Positions 53,774-62,278 of a DNA stretch of 64,000 bases are shown here, in pieces; the first letter of the stretch is position 1, and the number at the start of each line of letters is the position of its first letter. Position numbers and translations under genes: made by a program. The stretch lies in contig NZ_CP075691.1 in NCBI RefSeq assembly GCF_020026305.1, positions 2,604,001 through 2,668,000 on the forward strand. The letters are read 5' to 3'. Below the pieces are notes generated by a model, which ran no database searches, was not told the origin of the DNA, and was given only the letters and a program-made list of their open reading frames with translations. Source of the DNA: Streptomyces sp. 135. Its GTDB lineage: Bacteria > Actinomycetota > Actinomycetes > Streptomycetales > Streptomycetaceae.

Positions 53774-55147
53774 CTGGAACACCCGGCACGGCGTGCGGAC
53801 GGCCCCGGCCGGCCGCCCGCGCGCGTGCCGTTCCCCGTCGTCGACGAGGTCTCCCGGCACTGCCTCCAGGAGGAGGAGCCGGAGACCGTGCACATCGAGG
53901 TGCACCTGCCGGGCACCCCGGACCGCGAGCGGCTCAAGGCCGCGTTCACCGAGGCCCTGCGCCGCCATCCCCGCATCCTGATGCGGGAGGCCAAGGGGCC
54001 CTGGTACCGCCGCCGTTACGAGTGGGAGCTCACCGACGGGCCGGACACCGAGGTGGTGACCTTCCCGCCGCCGGAGCCGGACGCCCTCGAGCGGGCCCGG
54101 GAACGGGCGCTGGCCGAGGCGCCCCCGCTGTCGGCCTCGCCGCCCATCCGCCTGGAGGTGGTGGCGGCCGAGCCGGGCTCCGGGGCCCGGTCGGAAGAGG
54201 ACCCGGGCGCGGTGCTGTTCCTGACCATCAACCACACCGCGCTCGACGGCCCCGCCTGCCTGCGCGTCCTGGCGACGGCCGCCGAGCTGTACGGCGGCCG
54301 GGACAACTCCCCGGCCGCGCCGCCCAGCCGTACGCCGGAGAGCGCCGGGGCCGCGCCTTTGCTGCCGCCCGAGGCGCCGTCGGGCTGGTCACCGCCCGCC
54401 AGGGTCGCCCAGGGCTCACCGGAGCCCTCGCCCGGCAACGGCATGCTGGTCGCCGAGCTGCCCGTGCCGCGCCGCCCCAAGGGCTCGCCGTTCACCGTGA
54501 ACGACCAGCTCATGGTGGCGACCGCGCTGATGATCGTGCACTGGAACCGCGAGCACGGCGCGCGGCCGAAGCCCGTGCGCATCACGATGCCGGTGGACGA
54601 CCGCCCCCGCGACGCGACCATGCCGATCGGCAACGGCACCCGTCTCGTCGAAGTGCCGTTCAGCGCCGAGGAGTTGGCGCAGCGCGACTGGACCCCGGAG
54701 GCCATCCGCGACCTGCTGCGCCGCACCTCCGACCGCACCCGCGCGCTGAAGGCCCTGGCCAGGCCCCAACTGGGGCACGGCGCGACGCTGTTGACCGCGC
54801 CGGTGCTCCCGGTGACCCTGCGGGCGGCCGTCACCCGCGGGCTGCGCCGGGCCGCCGCGCCCTGGACGTCGACGACACTGCTGAGCAACATCGGCCGCAT
54901 CCCGTACGCCCTGGACTTCGGCGACGCGGGCCGCGCGCACGCCGTGTGGTTCTCCGCCCCGGCCCGGTTGCCGCGCGGCCTCACGGTGACCACGGCGTCC
55001 ACCGCGGGCCGGCTGCACCTCGCGCTGCGCTGGTCGAGGACCCTGCTCAGCCACGGCGACGGAGCGCACCTGCGGGATCTGTTCGAGCACTACCTCCACG
55101 CGACGGAGGACACCGTGACCGGCACATCCGAGGAGGGGCGGAAGTGA
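53765..55147 (+). CDS. Condensation-domain-type acyltransferase
   Basis: A 460-residue protein of the condensation / acyltransferase fold (as in NRPS C domains and PapA enzymes). The catalytic His motif is TINHTALDG: His157, Asp161, with the first His of HHxxxDG replaced by Asn. A late SNIGRIPYALDFG is the DFGWG-like structural motif. It probably acylates or links a sugar or lipid made by the surrounding glycan genes. The ATG at 53765 is in the second copy of the 32-bp repeat; the raw sequence leaves it in frame with the AftD-like gene. It overlaps the next gene by GTGA. Confidence 0.85.
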   Translation: MTALEHPARRADGPGRPPARVPFPVVDEVSRHCLQEEEPETVHIEVHLPGTPDRERLKAAFTEALRRHPRILMREAKGPWYRRRYEWELTDGPDTEVVTFPPPEPDALERARERALAEAPPLSASPPIRLEVVAAEPGSGARSEEDPGAVLFLTINHTALDGPACLRVLATAAELYGGRDNSPAAPPSRTPESAGAAPLLPPEAPSGWSPPARVAQGSPEPSPGNGMLVAELPVPRRPKGSPFTVNDQLMVATALMIVHWNREHGARPKPVRITMPVDDRPRDATMPIGNGTRLVEVPFSAEELAQRDWTPEAIRDLLRRTSDRTRALKALARPQLGHGATLLTAPVLPVTLRAAVTRGLRRAAAPWTSTTLLSNIGRIPYALDFGDAGRAHAVWFSAPARLPRGLTVTTASTAGRLHLALRWSRTLLSHGDGAHLRDLFEHYLHATEDTVTGTSEEGRK

Positions 55148-55881
55148 CCACCGCGACCGGCAGGCGGCCCGCCGGGCTCCGCGACTTCTACGAGAACCCG
55201 GCCGTCCCTGTGGCGTCGGGCGACGCCCGCAGCCTGCGCCAGGCCCGCATCCTCGCCGCCGCGCTCGGCCCGGCCACCGCCCGCACCGCCACCGTCCTGG
55301 ACATCGGCTGCGGCGACGGCACGGCCGCCGCGACCGCGGCACCGCTCCTCGCGGGCCACCGGGTGATCGGCGTGGACTGGTCGCAGGACGCCCTGAAGCG
55401 CGCCCACGCCCACCTTCCGTACGTCGTACGGGGGGAACTCACCGATGGTGGGCTGCCGTTCGCGGACGGCGCGGCCGACGCCGTCCTGTTCAGCGAGGTC
55501 ATCGAGCACCTCGTGGACCCGGACAGCGCGCTGGACGAGCTGCGCAGGGTCCTCAGGCCGGGCGGGCACCTCATGCTGTCCACCCCCAACCTCGCGGCCT
55601 GGTACAACCGCGGCCTGCTCCTCGCCGGGGTGCAGCCGGTCTTCTCCGAGGTGAGCCTGCGCGGCATCCACGGCCGCCCCGGCAAGGAGGTCGTGGGCCA
55701 CCTGCGGCTCTACACCGCCCGCGCGCTGCGGGAGTTCGTCGCGGCGAGCGGCTTCAGCGTCGTAGGCCTGTCCGGCGCGCCCTTCCACGGCGTGCCACGC
55801 CCGCTGCGCGCCCTGGACCGGCTCGCCTGCGCCGTCCCGAGCGCCGCCTCGATCCTGCTGCTGCACGCCCGAAGGACTTGA
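55144..55881 (+). CDS. Class I SAM-dependent methyltransferase
   Basis: A 245-residue methyltransferase starting with GTG inside the previous stop (GTGA). It has SAM motif I VLDIGCGDGTAAATAAPLL (about 47-65), the acidic VIGVDWSQDAL, FSEVIEHLVDP and LRPGGHLMLSTPN. A family of this type often works on sugars or lipids; the acceptor here is unknown. The next gene begins 5 bases after its stop. Confidence 0.92.
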   Translation: MTTATGRRPAGLRDFYENPAVPVASGDARSLRQARILAAALGPATARTATVLDIGCGDGTAAATAAPLLAGHRVIGVDWSQDALKRAHAHLPYVVRGELTDGGLPFADGAADAVLFSEVIEHLVDPDSALDELRRVLRPGGHLMLSTPNLAAWYNRGLLLAGVQPVFSEVSLRGIHGRPGKEVVGHLRLYTARALREFVAASGFSVVGLSGAPFHGVPRPLRALDRLACAVPSAASILLLHARRT

Positions 55882-55886
55882 GTGCC

Positions 55887-56807
55887 ATGTGGTGGGGTGT
55901 GGCCGCGGCGCTGCTCGCGAACGTGCTCTACAGCACCGGGTTCGTCCTGGAGAAGCGGGCGTTGACCGCCATGCCGTCGGTCAGCGTCCGCGAGCCGGTG
56001 CGGCTGCTGCGGCAGGTCCTCGGCAGCCCCTTGTGGATCGGCGGTTCACTCGCCCTGGCGGCGGGCTTCGGCGCGCAGCTGATGGTGTACCGGACGCTGC
56101 CGATCGCCGCCGCCCAGGGCATCTTCGTGTCGGGCCTGGTCCTGCTGCTGCTCCTGTCCTCGGCCCTGCTCGGCGAGCGGACCTCGGGGCGCGAGCGGTA
56201 CGCGGTCGGCGCGATCCTGCTGGCGCTGCTCATGGTCGTGCTGTCGCTGAGCGAGACCGACGACACGGTGAGCCGCGGCGCGCCCGCGCCGCTGGTCCTC
56301 ACCGTCTGCCTGCCCTCGCTCGCCGCCGGTGTCTGGCTCTACAGCTCGGCGGAGCGCCGCGCGAAGCACCGCCACCGCATGCCGTCGGCGGGCGTCGAGT
56401 ACGGCGTCGCGGTGGGTCTGCTGTACGGCGTCAGCTCGCTGGCCATCAAGGGCGTCTCCAGCCATCTGACGACGGACGGTCTCGGCGGCGCGCTCGTCGA
56501 CCTGCTGCTCTCGCCCTACCCGTACCTGCTCCTGTTCACCGGCGCGTTCGGCCTCGTCATGTCGCAGGCGGCGCTCCAGCGCTGCCGGGCCTCCCTGATC
56601 GTGCCGGTGTGCACGACGGTGACGGCGCTGTTCACGGCGGTCCTCGGCACGCTGGCGTTCGGCGAGGCCCTGCCGCACGAACCGGTGCGCCTCGCCCTGC
56701 GCATCGCGGGCACGGTGCTCGCCGTGTCCGTACTGCTCGCCATGCCCAAGCACGACGGTCCCACGCCGCACACCACGCCCCCGCCCAAGGAGTTGACGAG
56801 CGGATGA
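55887..56807 (+). CDS. EamA/DMT-like membrane protein
   Basis: A 306-residue membrane protein with ten predicted helices in the two-fold EamA pattern: MWWGVAAALLANVLYSTGFVLEKRAL at the start, YRTLPIAAAQGIFVSGLVLLLLLSSALLGERTS, and the second half GVAVGLLYGVSSLAIKG with VPVCTTVTALFTAVLGTLAFGEAL. Possible roles are lipid-linked sugar or metabolite export. The ATG at 55887 has GAAGGA 10 bases upstream; a TTG at 55878 would overlap the stop of the preceding gene. It overlaps the Trm112-like gene by ATGA. Confidence 0.85.
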   Translation: MWWGVAAALLANVLYSTGFVLEKRALTAMPSVSVREPVRLLRQVLGSPLWIGGSLALAAGFGAQLMVYRTLPIAAAQGIFVSGLVLLLLLSSALLGERTSGRERYAVGAILLALLMVVLSLSETDDTVSRGAPAPLVLTVCLPSLAAGVWLYSSAERRAKHRHRMPSAGVEYGVAVGLLYGVSSLAIKGVSSHLTTDGLGGALVDLLLSPYPYLLLFTGAFGLVMSQAALQRCRASLIVPVCTTVTALFTAVLGTLAFGEALPHEPVRLALRIAGTVLAVSVLLAMPKHDGPTPHTTPPPKELTSG

Positions 56808-57052
56808 ACCCCGAAGACCCGCTGCTGAAGATCCTCGCCTGCCCGCTGGACAAGGGGCCGCTGCACCTGCTCACCCCGGAGGAGCCCTTCGCCTCGCAGG
56901 AAGCGCCCCTCGTACCGGAAGAGGCGCTCTACAACCCGCGGCTGCGCCGCCGCTACCCGGTGATCGACGGCATCCCGCAGCTGCTGCCCTCCTCCGGCGA
57001 GCAGGTCCCGGAGGACGAGCACGAGCAGCTGCTCAAGCGAATATCGCCGTGA
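56804..57052 (+). CDS. Trm112-family (UPF0434) small protein
   Basis: An 82-residue protein starting MNPEDPLLKILACPLDKGPLHLL, with the Trm112 signature LACPLDKG and the end RYPVIDGIPQLLPS. Eukaryotic Trm112 activates methyltransferases, and here the gene sits between two methyltransferase genes in one operon, so it may be a partner protein. Only one of the usual Zn-type cysteines is present. It overlaps the EamA gene by ATGA and is followed directly by the FkbM gene. Confidence 0.88.
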   Translation: MNPEDPLLKILACPLDKGPLHLLTPEEPFASQEAPLVPEEALYNPRLRRRYPVIDGIPQLLPSSGEQVPEDEHEQLLKRISP

Positions 57053-57066
57053 CGGAGGGGCCGCCC

Positions 57067-57870
57067 ATGACGCTCGCCGCGCGCCTCGCGCCCTATGTCC
57101 CCGACCGGCTCATCGCCTCCCTGGCCCGCCTCGTCTACCCGCGCTTCGAACCGGAGCTGGCCCGCCTCGGCGACCTCTGCCCACCGGACTGCGGCACCGC
57201 CGTGGACGTCGGCGGCTGGTACGGCCCGTGGTCGCGCCGCCTCGCCGGGCGGGCCCGCCGCGTGGTGACCGTCGAGCCGGTGCCCCGCCTCGCCCGGCTG
57301 CTCGCCGCCAGCACGCCCGGCAACGTCCGCGTCGTCCAGGGCGCGGCGAGCGATCGCCCCGGCACCGCCCGGCTCTGGCTGCCGCGCGGGGACCAGGGCC
57401 GGCGGGGCGTGTCGTCGCTGATCCGCCGCGACATCCACGCCACCGCACTCGACGTGCCGTGTCTGACCCTGGACGGGCTCGGCCTCCGGGACGTCCACTT
57501 CGTCAAGATCGACGTGGACGGCAACGAACTGGCGGTGCTGCGCGGCGCGCACGAGCTGATCACCCGCGACCGTCCGGCGCTCTTCATCGAGCTGGAGGCC
57601 CGCATCCAGCCGATCGCCCCCATCGTGGACCTCCTCACCGGCCACCACGGCTACCGGGGCTGGGTCCTGCCGGGCGACACCTGGCTGCCGCTGGCCGCCT
57701 TCGACCTGGAGGCGCACCAGGACGACACGGCGTACGTCGTGTCACAGGGGCTGCTGCGCCGGGTCCTCACGCCCCGGCGTCCCCGGTACGTCAATTCGGT
57801 GCTGTTCCTTCCGGAAGGCCGCCGGCCGGGCGCCTTCGAGGTGCGCGACGATGGGGCGCATGCCCGCTAG
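57067..57870 (+). CDS. FkbM family methyltransferase
   Basis: A 267-residue SAM-dependent O-methyltransferase of the FkbM family. Motif I reads TAVDVGGWYGPWSRRL, followed by VVTVEPVPRLARLL and the family-typical VHFVKIDVDGNELAVLRGAHELI, where KIDVDG/E is diagnostic. FkbM enzymes methylate sugar hydroxyls or polyketide side chains. The ATG at 57067, with GGAGGG upstream, is preferred to the GTG at 57049. It is the last clear member of the glycan block and overlaps the next gene by 20 bases. Confidence 0.92.
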   Translation: MTLAARLAPYVPDRLIASLARLVYPRFEPELARLGDLCPPDCGTAVDVGGWYGPWSRRLAGRARRVVTVEPVPRLARLLAASTPGNVRVVQGAASDRPGTARLWLPRGDQGRRGVSSLIRRDIHATALDVPCLTLDGLGLRDVHFVKIDVDGNELAVLRGAHELITRDRPALFIELEARIQPIAPIVDLLTGHHGYRGWVLPGDTWLPLAAFDLEAHQDDTAYVVSQGLLRRVLTPRRPRYVNSVLFLPEGRRPGAFEVRDDGAHAR

Positions 57871-58492
57871 CTCTTCCTCGCCCGCCGCCCCCTTCACCTC
57901 GCTGGACTTCCAGCTGGTCCTGCTGCGCCGCATGGCCGACCACAACCCCGGTCTCGTGGAGGACGCCCGCCACGCGCTCGGCGCCTCCATCGCCGAGATG
58001 CGGGAGGCCAACCGCCGGTGGCAGGCGATGGCGCGGGGGGCTCGCTCGCGGGGCGCCGCGGCGCGCTACCGCTCGGTCCTCGGCGCCCCCGAGTCGACCG
58101 CCCGCCGCCCGATCGGCGACCTGGAGTGCGAGGCCCTGCGCTGGCCGGTGCCGCTCTGGCCGGACCTGCGCTTCGAGGTGCTGCTCGCGCCGAACGGGGC
58201 GGTGTGGAACGAGTGGCTGGTGCGGGCGCCGGGGGCCGCCGGGCCCGAGCTGCGTACGGTCGACGATCTGACCCCGTGGTCCTGCACGGTCGACGAGGCA
58301 TCGCGGGCCTTCGCCCCGGCGCGGCCCATGGAGGGGACGGCGCCGACGCGGTGGCGCCTCGCGTTCACCGCGCCGGACGGGAGCGGTGAACGGCGGGCGT
58401 GCGTCGCGGAGTTCACGTGGGGCCTGCTCCAGCGGGTGGAGTGCGGGCCGATGGGCGCGGGGTCCGGCTCCGGGGTTACACCGCCGCCTTGA
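57851..58492 (+). CDS. Hypothetical protein
   Basis: A 213-residue protein I do not recognise. It has a Ser/Pro lead, a helix (LDFQLVLLRRMADHNPGLVEDARHAL), then a mixed region with the segment WPVPLWPDLRFEVLLAPNGAVWNEWLVRAPG and an acidic/aromatic stretch. No signal peptide or membrane segment. The ATG at 57851 follows GAGGTG; 57860 is an alternative. It overlaps the FkbM gene by 20 bases and the convergent ATP-grasp remnant by 17, so it probably belongs to the end of the same operon. Confidence 0.6.
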   Translation: MGRMPASSSSPAAPFTSLDFQLVLLRRMADHNPGLVEDARHALGASIAEMREANRRWQAMARGARSRGAAARYRSVLGAPESTARRPIGDLECEALRWPVPLWPDLRFEVLLAPNGAVWNEWLVRAPGAAGPELRTVDDLTPWSCTVDEASRAFAPARPMEGTAPTRWRLAFTAPDGSGERRACVAEFTWGLLQRVECGPMGAGSGSGVTPPP

Positions 58493-59066
58493 GGATGTGC
58501 TCCACGACGTGGGGCAGCGAGCCGGGGTGCGGGGCGAGGAAGAGGTTGGGCTCGACGAGTTCGAGTTCCATGACGAGCGGGTCGCCGTCGGGGCCGTCCA
58601 CGAGGTCCACGCGCGCGTACAGCAGTTCGGGGGCGTCTGGCACGGCCTGCAACGCCCGAGCCGCCACGTCCAGTTCGGCCGCCGTCGCCTCCCAGGGGCG
58701 CAGGTCGGGGTGGGGAATCTTGTCGGCGTCGTACGGCACCGCGCACGCGTAGCGAGCGCGCGCCGCCGTCGCGCGTGCGATGCGCCGCATGCGCGATGGC
58801 GAGCGCGGGGCGAGCGGTACCGACCGGGCTCCGGCCAGGGCCGACGACGTCGCCCTCCGCGCGCAGCTCGGCGAGCCTGCCGCCGCACCGCTCGCCGAGC
58901 CTGTCCCACCGCGGAGGCTCGAAGCTGCCAGTCGATCCGGGTCGTCCCAGCCGACGACGTGGACATCGGCCCCGGCGCGGGCGACGGCCCGCGCGAGGAC
59001 CGGCAGGTCACGGTCGTACTCCGGCTGCGGCCGGCAGGTGACGAGCGCGATGCGGGGGCTGGGCAC
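58476..59066 (-). pseudogene. ATP-grasp domain protein, internally deleted
   Basis: GTG at 59066 (with GAGGAG upstream) opens IALVTCRPQPEYDRDLPVLARAVARAGADVHVVGWDDPD, the usual start of a streptomycete ATP-grasp family. The end, VPYDADKIPHPDLRPWEATAAELDVAARAL and ARVDLVDGPDGDPLVMELELVEPNLFL, is its C-terminus with Mg2+-binding residues. The ATP-binding middle of about 130 residues is replaced by some 60 Arg/Ser/Ala-rich residues that look out of frame. The 196-residue product is unlikely to bind ATP. Confidence 0.7.
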
Positions 59067-59131
59067 GGAGGCTCCTCTTCGGACGCGAGTTCGGGCCCCC
59101 GCAGGCTAGCAACCGCCTCCCGGGGGGCGAC

Positions 59132-59298
59132 TCAGAGGATGAAGACGCTCCTGGCCGTCTCCGTGTAGTAGGTCCTCCCCGGGTACACGAGTTCCTCCAC
59201 CTGGCCGGTGCAGTTCCGGCCGGTGTGGACCTCGGCGACGCCAGTGCCGCGGCCGCGGTGAGCACCCCGATGACGTCGGCCATGCGTCGTCGCCTCAT
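59132..59298 (-). pseudogene. Small secreted protein, frame broken
   Basis: The ATG at 59298 (GGAAGGGG upstream) opens a short signal-like peptide, MRRRRMADVIGVLTAAAALAS. In the next frame the sequence continues GVAEVHTGRNCTGQVEELVYPGRTYYTETARSVFIL and stops at 59132. Joining them gives about 55 residues, a plausible small exported protein with one Cys. A one-base slip near 59240-59250 would explain it. I do not recognise the family. Confidence 0.4.
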
Positions 59299-59511
59299 GC
59301 GCGCCCCTTCCCCACTCGGGCCGCTTCCGCGCGACCCCTGGAGTGACCAAGCGCTCTCCGCACCCGCCGACGAACGGACCACGGGGCGCCGTCACTTCGA
59401 CAAGGCCGTGGAGTCCTTCGCGCCGTGACAGGAGCACGGTGTCCTTCGCGCCGTAGCAAGGGCCCGTACAGGCCACACCCCCACCCTTGTTCGATCCTCC
59501 CAACATCTGCT

Positions 59512-59517
59512 TATGAT
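59512..59517 (+). promoter_or_regulatory. -10 element of a leaderless LysR transcript
   Basis: TATGAT at 59512-59517, with TTGTTC 19 bases upstream (59487-59492). The expected start, about 7 bases downstream, is the GTG at 59524, which has no ribosome site, so the mRNA may be leaderless. Confidence 0.4.
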
Positions 59518-59523
59518 TCAGCG

Positions 59524-60429
59524 GTGTTCGATTCACGGCACATCAAGACGTTCCACGAAGTGGTCCGGGCCGGGTCGTACTCGGCGGCCGCCCGCTCCCT
59601 CGGCTATACACAGCCCGCGATCACCCAGCAGATGAAGGCCCTGGAACGGTCCGTGGGTACTCCCCTGTTCACCCGCGTCGGGCGCCGCATGCGCCTGACC
59701 GAGGCGGGCGAGGCGCTGTCGCGGCACGCGGGGATCATCCTGGACGACATCTCCGCCGCCCAGCAGCAGATGAACGCGATCACGCGGCTGCGCTCGGGGC
59801 GGGTGCGGGTCTGCGCCTTCCCGAGCGCCAACGCCACCCTCATCCCGGAGGCCCTGGCCCGCCTCGCCTCGGGTCATCCAGGGGTGCGCGTGGAGCTCCT
59901 GGAGGACGAGCCGCCGGAGTCGCTGCGGCGCGTGGTGCGCGGCGAGTGCGACATCACGCTCGCCTTCACCTACCCCGGCCTGCACGAAGAGGTGCCGGCC
60001 GAGCTGGCGGAGATCCCGCTCATGGAGGACCAGCTGACCGTGCTGCTGCCCACCGGGCACCCCATGGCGCGCCGCCGTTCGGTCAAGCTCGCCGAGCTCG
60101 CGGAGGAGCGGTGGATAGCGGGGTGCCCGCGCTGCCGTGCCAACTTCCTGCACGAGTGCGCCGAGCTGGGCTTCGCGCCCGACATCGCCTTCACCACCGA
60201 CGACAACCTGGTCGTGCAGAGCCTGGTCGCCGAGGGGCTCGGCATCGCGATGATGCCGGGGCTCGTCCTGAACTTCCTGTGCCACCGCAAGGTGACGGGC
60301 CGCGCCCTGGACCCCGCCTCGCGGCGCAAGGTGTCGGCGTACGTCCTCAAGGATCATCTGCGCATCCCCGCCACCGCGCTGGTGCTCGCCGAGCTGAGGA
60401 CGGTGGCGGCCAACCGCGTCGGCTGCTGA
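59524..60429 (+). CDS. LysR family transcriptional regulator
   Basis: A 301-residue LysR protein. The HTH is FDSRHIKTFHEVVRAGSYSAAARSLGYTQPAITQQMKALERSVGTPLFTR at 2-51, followed by an effector domain that includes a CPRC motif (GCPRCRANFLHECAELGF) rich in cysteine. GTG at 59524 starts it, with no ribosome site but a -10 7 bases before. Downstream are cysteine dioxygenase and a YeiH family exporter, and these three genes lie on the same strand, so it probably responds to a sulfur compound. Confidence 0.92.
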   Translation: MFDSRHIKTFHEVVRAGSYSAAARSLGYTQPAITQQMKALERSVGTPLFTRVGRRMRLTEAGEALSRHAGIILDDISAAQQQMNAITRLRSGRVRVCAFPSANATLIPEALARLASGHPGVRVELLEDEPPESLRRVVRGECDITLAFTYPGLHEEVPAELAEIPLMEDQLTVLLPTGHPMARRRSVKLAELAEERWIAGCPRCRANFLHECAELGFAPDIAFTTDDNLVVQSLVAEGLGIAMMPGLVLNFLCHRKVTGRALDPASRRKVSAYVLKDHLRIPATALVLAELRTVAANRVGC

Positions 60430-60545
60430 CGCTCTCGCCCACGCCCCGTCCGCCCGCATCCCCGCCCCATCCATAAGCGGAAGTTGCGGGGTTGCCAAGA
60501 AACTGTCGTTGGACGTGATGGATCAGGCGGCGCCACGCTGCCGGT

Positions 60546-61115
60546 ATGACCACTCCGACCGCGTACCGGGCCGCCCGGACCACAGAGCGCCTCGACACCC
60601 TCGTCGCCGACGTGCGCGAGGCGGTCGGGCGCGGACTGCCTCCCGACCTGACCGCGTACCTGGTCGGCGAGCGGCTCGCCCCGCACCTCGGCACCGCCGA
60701 CCTGCTCACCGACGAGCAGTGCGAGGGCGACCCCGAGTGCTACCGCCAGCACGTCCTGCACGCCGAACAGGACGGCAGCTTCTCGATCGTGGCCCTGGTG
60801 TGGCTGCCGGGGCAGCGGACCTCCGTCCACGACCATGTCTCGTGGTGCGTCACCGGCGTGCACGAGGGCGAGGAGCACGAGCGGCGCTACCGCCTCGTGC
60901 CCGCCACCGAGCCCGGCGGGACCGCCCGGCTCATCGCCACGGAGGACGTCGTCAACCCGCGGGGCGCGGTCTGCGGCTTCGCGCCGCCCGGCGACATCCA
61001 CCGGGTGTGGAACGCCTGCGGCACGCGCGCGATATCCCTCCACATCTACGGCGCCGACATAGCCCGCCTGGGCAGCAGCGTCCGCCGGGTGTACGAACTG
61101 CCGGCCGACCGGTAA
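60546..61115 (+). CDS. Cysteine dioxygenase
   Basis: A 189-residue cupin that oxidises L-cysteine to cysteine sulfinate with O2 and Fe2+. The iron ligands are His95 and His97 (TSVHDHVSWC) and His152 (GDIHRVWN); Cys101 follows the HDH motif. Bacterial type-I CDOs have this length. It overlaps the YeiH gene by one base (TAATG), so both are co-translated; sulfite formed from cysteine sulfinate could be what the exporter handles. Confidence 0.9.
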   Translation: MTTPTAYRAARTTERLDTLVADVREAVGRGLPPDLTAYLVGERLAPHLGTADLLTDEQCEGDPECYRQHVLHAEQDGSFSIVALVWLPGQRTSVHDHVSWCVTGVHEGEEHERRYRLVPATEPGGTARLIATEDVVNPRGAVCGFAPPGDIHRVWNACGTRAISLHIYGADIARLGSSVRRVYELPADR

Positions 61116-62206
61116 TGGCGCTGCTCGGAGAACGCGCCAAGTCCCGCACCGCCCCCCTCACCGCGCGGCCCCGTCGGCCGCACGGCAAGGTCCCCGGCCT
61201 CGCGCTGGCCACGGCGGGCGTCGCCATGGCCTGGGGCGTGCACCGGCTGGTGCCCGGCGTGCCGATGCTCACCGCCGCCGTGGTCCTCGGCATCGTGGCG
61301 GCCCATCTGCCCGGCTCCGCGCGGTACTTCGTGCGCGGCCCCGGCAAGGCGGGGCTGACGTTCGCGGCGAAGCGGCTGATGCGGGTCGGCATCGTGCTGC
61401 TCGGCCTGAAGCTGAGCCTGGACGACGTGCTCGGGCTCGGCTGGTCCTCGGTCGTGATGGTGCTCGGCGTGGTCGCCGTGACCTTCTTCGGCACCTGGTG
61501 GCTCGGCCGCCGCATGGGCCTGCGCGGCGACCAGCCGCTGCTCATCGCCACCGGCTACTCGATCTGCGGCGCGTCCGCGATCGGCGCGGTCAGCGAGGTC
61601 TCCGAGAGCGACGAGCGGGACACGGCCACCTCGGTGGCCCTGGTGACGCTCTGCGGCACGCTCGCGATCGCCGTACTCCCCCTGCTCCAGGGCCCGTTGG
61701 GCCTGACCGACGCGGAGTTCGGCCGCTGGGTCGGGGCGAGCGTGCACGACGTCGGGCAGGTCGTGGCGACCGCGCAGACGGCCGGCTCCGGGGCGCTCGG
61801 CGACGCGGTCCTGGTCAAGCTGATGCGGGTCGCGCTGCTGGCGCCGCTCGTCGCGGCCGTCGCGCTGTCGGTGCGGGCACGGTCGCGGTCCCGCTCCGCC
61901 GGGCGGGCCGGTACGGCGACAGGGGGGTCCGCGGGGGGTTCCCGGCGTCCGCCGCTCGTGCCGCTCTTCGTCGTGGGCTTCCTCGCCATGGTCGCCCTGC
62001 GCACGACCGGTCTCCTGCCGGGCGGTGCGATCGACGCCGCCCAGGTGGCGCAGGAACTCCTGCTCGCCGCCGCCCTGTTCGGCCTCGGCAGCGCGGTCGA
62101 CCTGCCGTCGCTGACCCGCACGGGCGGCCGGGTCGCGGCGCTCGGCCTGGTGGCGTGGGGTGTGATCGCCGGGATCTCGTACGTGGGCGTGGTCCTGACG
62201 TACTGA
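61115..62206 (+). CDS. YeiH family putative sulfate/sulfite exporter
   Basis: A 363-residue membrane protein of the YeiH/UPF0324 family, with ten or so helices. It shows [49 protein letters not shown] (hallmark ICGASA) and [15 protein letters not shown]. The start overlaps the CDO stop. Family function is thought to be export of sulfate or related anions; the pairing with CDO and LysR supports a sulfur role. Confidence 0.92.
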   Translation: MALLGERAKSRTAPLTARPRRPHGKVPGLALATAGVAMAWGVHRLVPGVPMLTAAVVLGIVAAHLPGSARYFVRGPGKAGLTFAAKRLMRVGIVLLGLKLSLDDVLGLGWSSVVMVLGVVAVTFFGTWWLGRRMGLRGDQPLLIATGYSICGASAIGAVSEVSESDERDTATSVALVTLCGTLAIAVLPLLQGPLGLTDAEFGRWVGASVHDVGQVVATAQTAGSGALGDAVLVKLMRVALLAPLVAAVALSVRARSRSRSAGRAGTATGGSAGGSRRPPLVPLFVVGFLAMVALRTTGLLPGGAIDAAQVAQELLLAAALFGLGSAVDLPSLTRTGGRVAALGLVAWGVIAGISYVGVVLTY

Positions 62207-62278
62207 CATGGGGCGCGGCCGAAACCCCGGGGTTCTTGAGGACGTACCCCGTCCGCAAGGGCCCCTACCGTCCTCTCA

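Noticed and set aside
49253-54235. A 1,660-codon open frame antisense to the AftD-like gene
   Set aside because: Same cause: long antisense frames are normal in GC-rich DNA. The plus strand has clear domains, helices and overlaps with its neighbours.
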